A model generated the notes under the pieces. That model searched no databases, was not told the DNA's origin, and saw nothing but the letters and a program-made list of their open reading frames with translations. Below are positions 5,427 to 6,219 of a stretch of DNA of 6,219 nt, one piece after another. Each line of letters begins with the position of its first letter. The stretch's first letter is position 1. The stretch lies in assembly GCA_001643475.1 (NCBI GenBank), contig LXTK01000173.1, positions 1 through 6,219 on the forward strand, read 5' to 3'. The stretch is from Proteobacteria bacterium SPGG2. GTDB lineage: Bacteria > Pseudomonadota > Gammaproteobacteria > Acidiferrobacterales > SPGG2. Position numbers and translations under genes: made by a program.

Positions 5427-6219
5427 GACTGGCCAGGAAGACGAGTCTCGATCGATACTTACGTGGCCGTTGGCATTGGCGGCTGGGATTGGGTCGACTC
5501 TGTTGGTCCAGCATTTGTTTTTGCGCGTTTTGTCTCAACATTTCTACTATGAGACAGCGCTGGTGCACAGTCCGATTCTTTGGGTTGTGGCTACCCAAGT
5601 AGCCGCAGGTTTGATCTTCTTGAGCCTGTTTTGGCTTATCCCCAGACTAGCGGCCACCCGCAAGACTGTTGTCGGCATGGTCATCTTCGGCTTGCTGTTA
5701 CGTCTAATCTTATTCGACTCCACGCCCATACTCGAGGATGATTTTTATCGCTACCTGTGGGATGGCGCTGTGCTTAGCCATGAGCAAAACCCCTATGAAC
5801 TTGCGCCGGCGGAAGCGATACAGTCCGGTAACGGCGTCATTGCACAATTGGCAATCGAGGCTGGCCCCGTATTCGAACGCATCAACTATCCGCAGTTGAA
5901 CACGATCTATCCGCCGCTAGCGCAACTCGGATTTGCGCTGGCGCATTGGATTGAACCTTGGAGCCTGCTGGCGTGGCGCGGCGTGTTACTCATATCCGAA
6001 ATCGTAACCGTAGGTCTTTTGATCGTATTATTGCGGGGCATTGGACGCTCACCCCTGTGGGCGGCGGTGTATTGGTGGAACCCGTTGGTGACCAAGGAGT
6101 TGATTAACTCGGCCCACATGGATGCCTTGTTGTTACCGTTCTTGTTAGGGGTTGTTTTGTTCATTATTCACCGTAAACATCTGCGTGCGGTTGGCACACT
6201 GGCGTTGGCGGTGGGGATA
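5425..6219 (+). CDS. GT-C type multi-spanning glycosyltransferase, GT87/DUF2029-like (3' partial)
   Basis: The frame is open from ATG 5425 to the right edge, giving 265 residues with no stop; related proteins have about 400-500. It is an integral membrane protein with hydrophobic segments near 11-33, 50-73, 81-98, 181-204, 233-248 and from 254 onward. The first large outer loop carries LEDDFYRYLWDGAV (103-116), with acidic residues Glu104, Asp105 and Asp106 followed by RYLWDG. It continues with NPYELAP (122-128) and INYPQLNTIYPPLAQ (153-167), a pattern of polyprenol-phosphate-sugar-dependent GT-C enzymes such as GT87 and mannosyltransferase-like proteins. NSAHMDALLLP (228-238) is also typical. 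Such enzymes add a sugar on the periplasmic side of the inner membrane; donor and acceptor cannot be told here. A GTG at 5419 is an alternative start, and no strong ribosome binding site precedes either. It lies 51 nt after the DUF547 gene on the same strand. Confidence 0.75.
   Translation, partial: MTGQEDESRSILTWPLALAAGIGSTLLVQHLFLRVLSQHFYYETALVHSPILWVVATQVAAGLIFLSLFWLIPRLAATRKTVVGMVIFGLLLRLILFDSTPILEDDFYRYLWDGAVLSHEQNPYELAPAEAIQSGNGVIAQLAIEAGPVFERINYPQLNTIYPPLAQLGFALAHWIEPWSLLAWRGVLLISEIVTVGLLIVLLRGIGRSPLWAAVYWWNPLVTKELINSAHMDALLLPFLLGVVLFIIHRKHLRAVGTLALAVGI

Noticed and set aside
5401..6164. Several minus-strand open frames of 60-85 codons opposite the glycosyltransferase.
   Set aside because: They are low-complexity shadows of a long plus-strand membrane-protein frame with clear motifs.

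Overview
The window is a compact stretch of bacterial chromosome of moderate G+C (by eye about half). It carries catabolic and oxidative genes, mostly in convergent or divergent pairs, followed by an envelope-type segment. The gene families (ectoine hydrolase DoeA/EutD, EutA-like racemase family, DUF924, DUF547, GT-C glycosyltransferase) and the short intergenic gaps suggest a proteobacterium, plausibly a marine or halotolerant one. This is inference; there is no rRNA or other taxonomic marker. I saw no tRNA, insertion sequence, CRISPR array or integrase.

Left part (1-2246): the 3' part of an Asp/Glu-racemase-superfamily gene resembling ectoine-utilisation EutA is followed 25 nt later by a DUF924 gene that is broken by a one-base loss in a T run. 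Facing them on the minus strand is a full-length ectoine hydrolase (doeA/eutD). EutA-like and DoeA/EutD proteins belong to known ectoine/hydroxyectoine catabolic clusters, so this looks like one edge of such a locus; the deacetylase (DoeB/EutE) and later enzymes are not in the window.

Middle part (2247-4374): divergent from doeA is a small HD-domain protein with the full ligand set of the PhnZ/TmpB/MIOX-like mixed-valent di-iron oxygenases. It ends 3 nt from the end of a convergent luciferase-like flavin monooxygenase gene. Upstream of the monooxygenase, on the same strand, lies a wreck of a TauD/gamma-butyrobetaine-hydroxylase-like dioxygenase. About 40 N-terminal residues are joined out of frame to about 75 C-terminal residues, and the catalytic core between them is missing. 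An HD oxygenase near a dioxygenase of this type recalls the TmpA/TmpB pair of quaternary-ammonium phosphonate breakdown, but here the dioxygenase is not functional as sequenced.

Right part (4375-6219): an AT-richer divergent spacer leads into an exported DUF547 protein and then a multi-spanning GT-C (GT87/DUF2029-like) glycosyltransferase that runs off the right edge. A pair of 10-bp direct repeats, 22 bp apart, lies between them and covers the start of the glycosyltransferase.

The main oddity is two broken genes in 6.2 kb with intact neighbours: either local decay of a catabolic island, or indel and collapse errors in the assembly. I did not find convincing evidence of a wholly new system.
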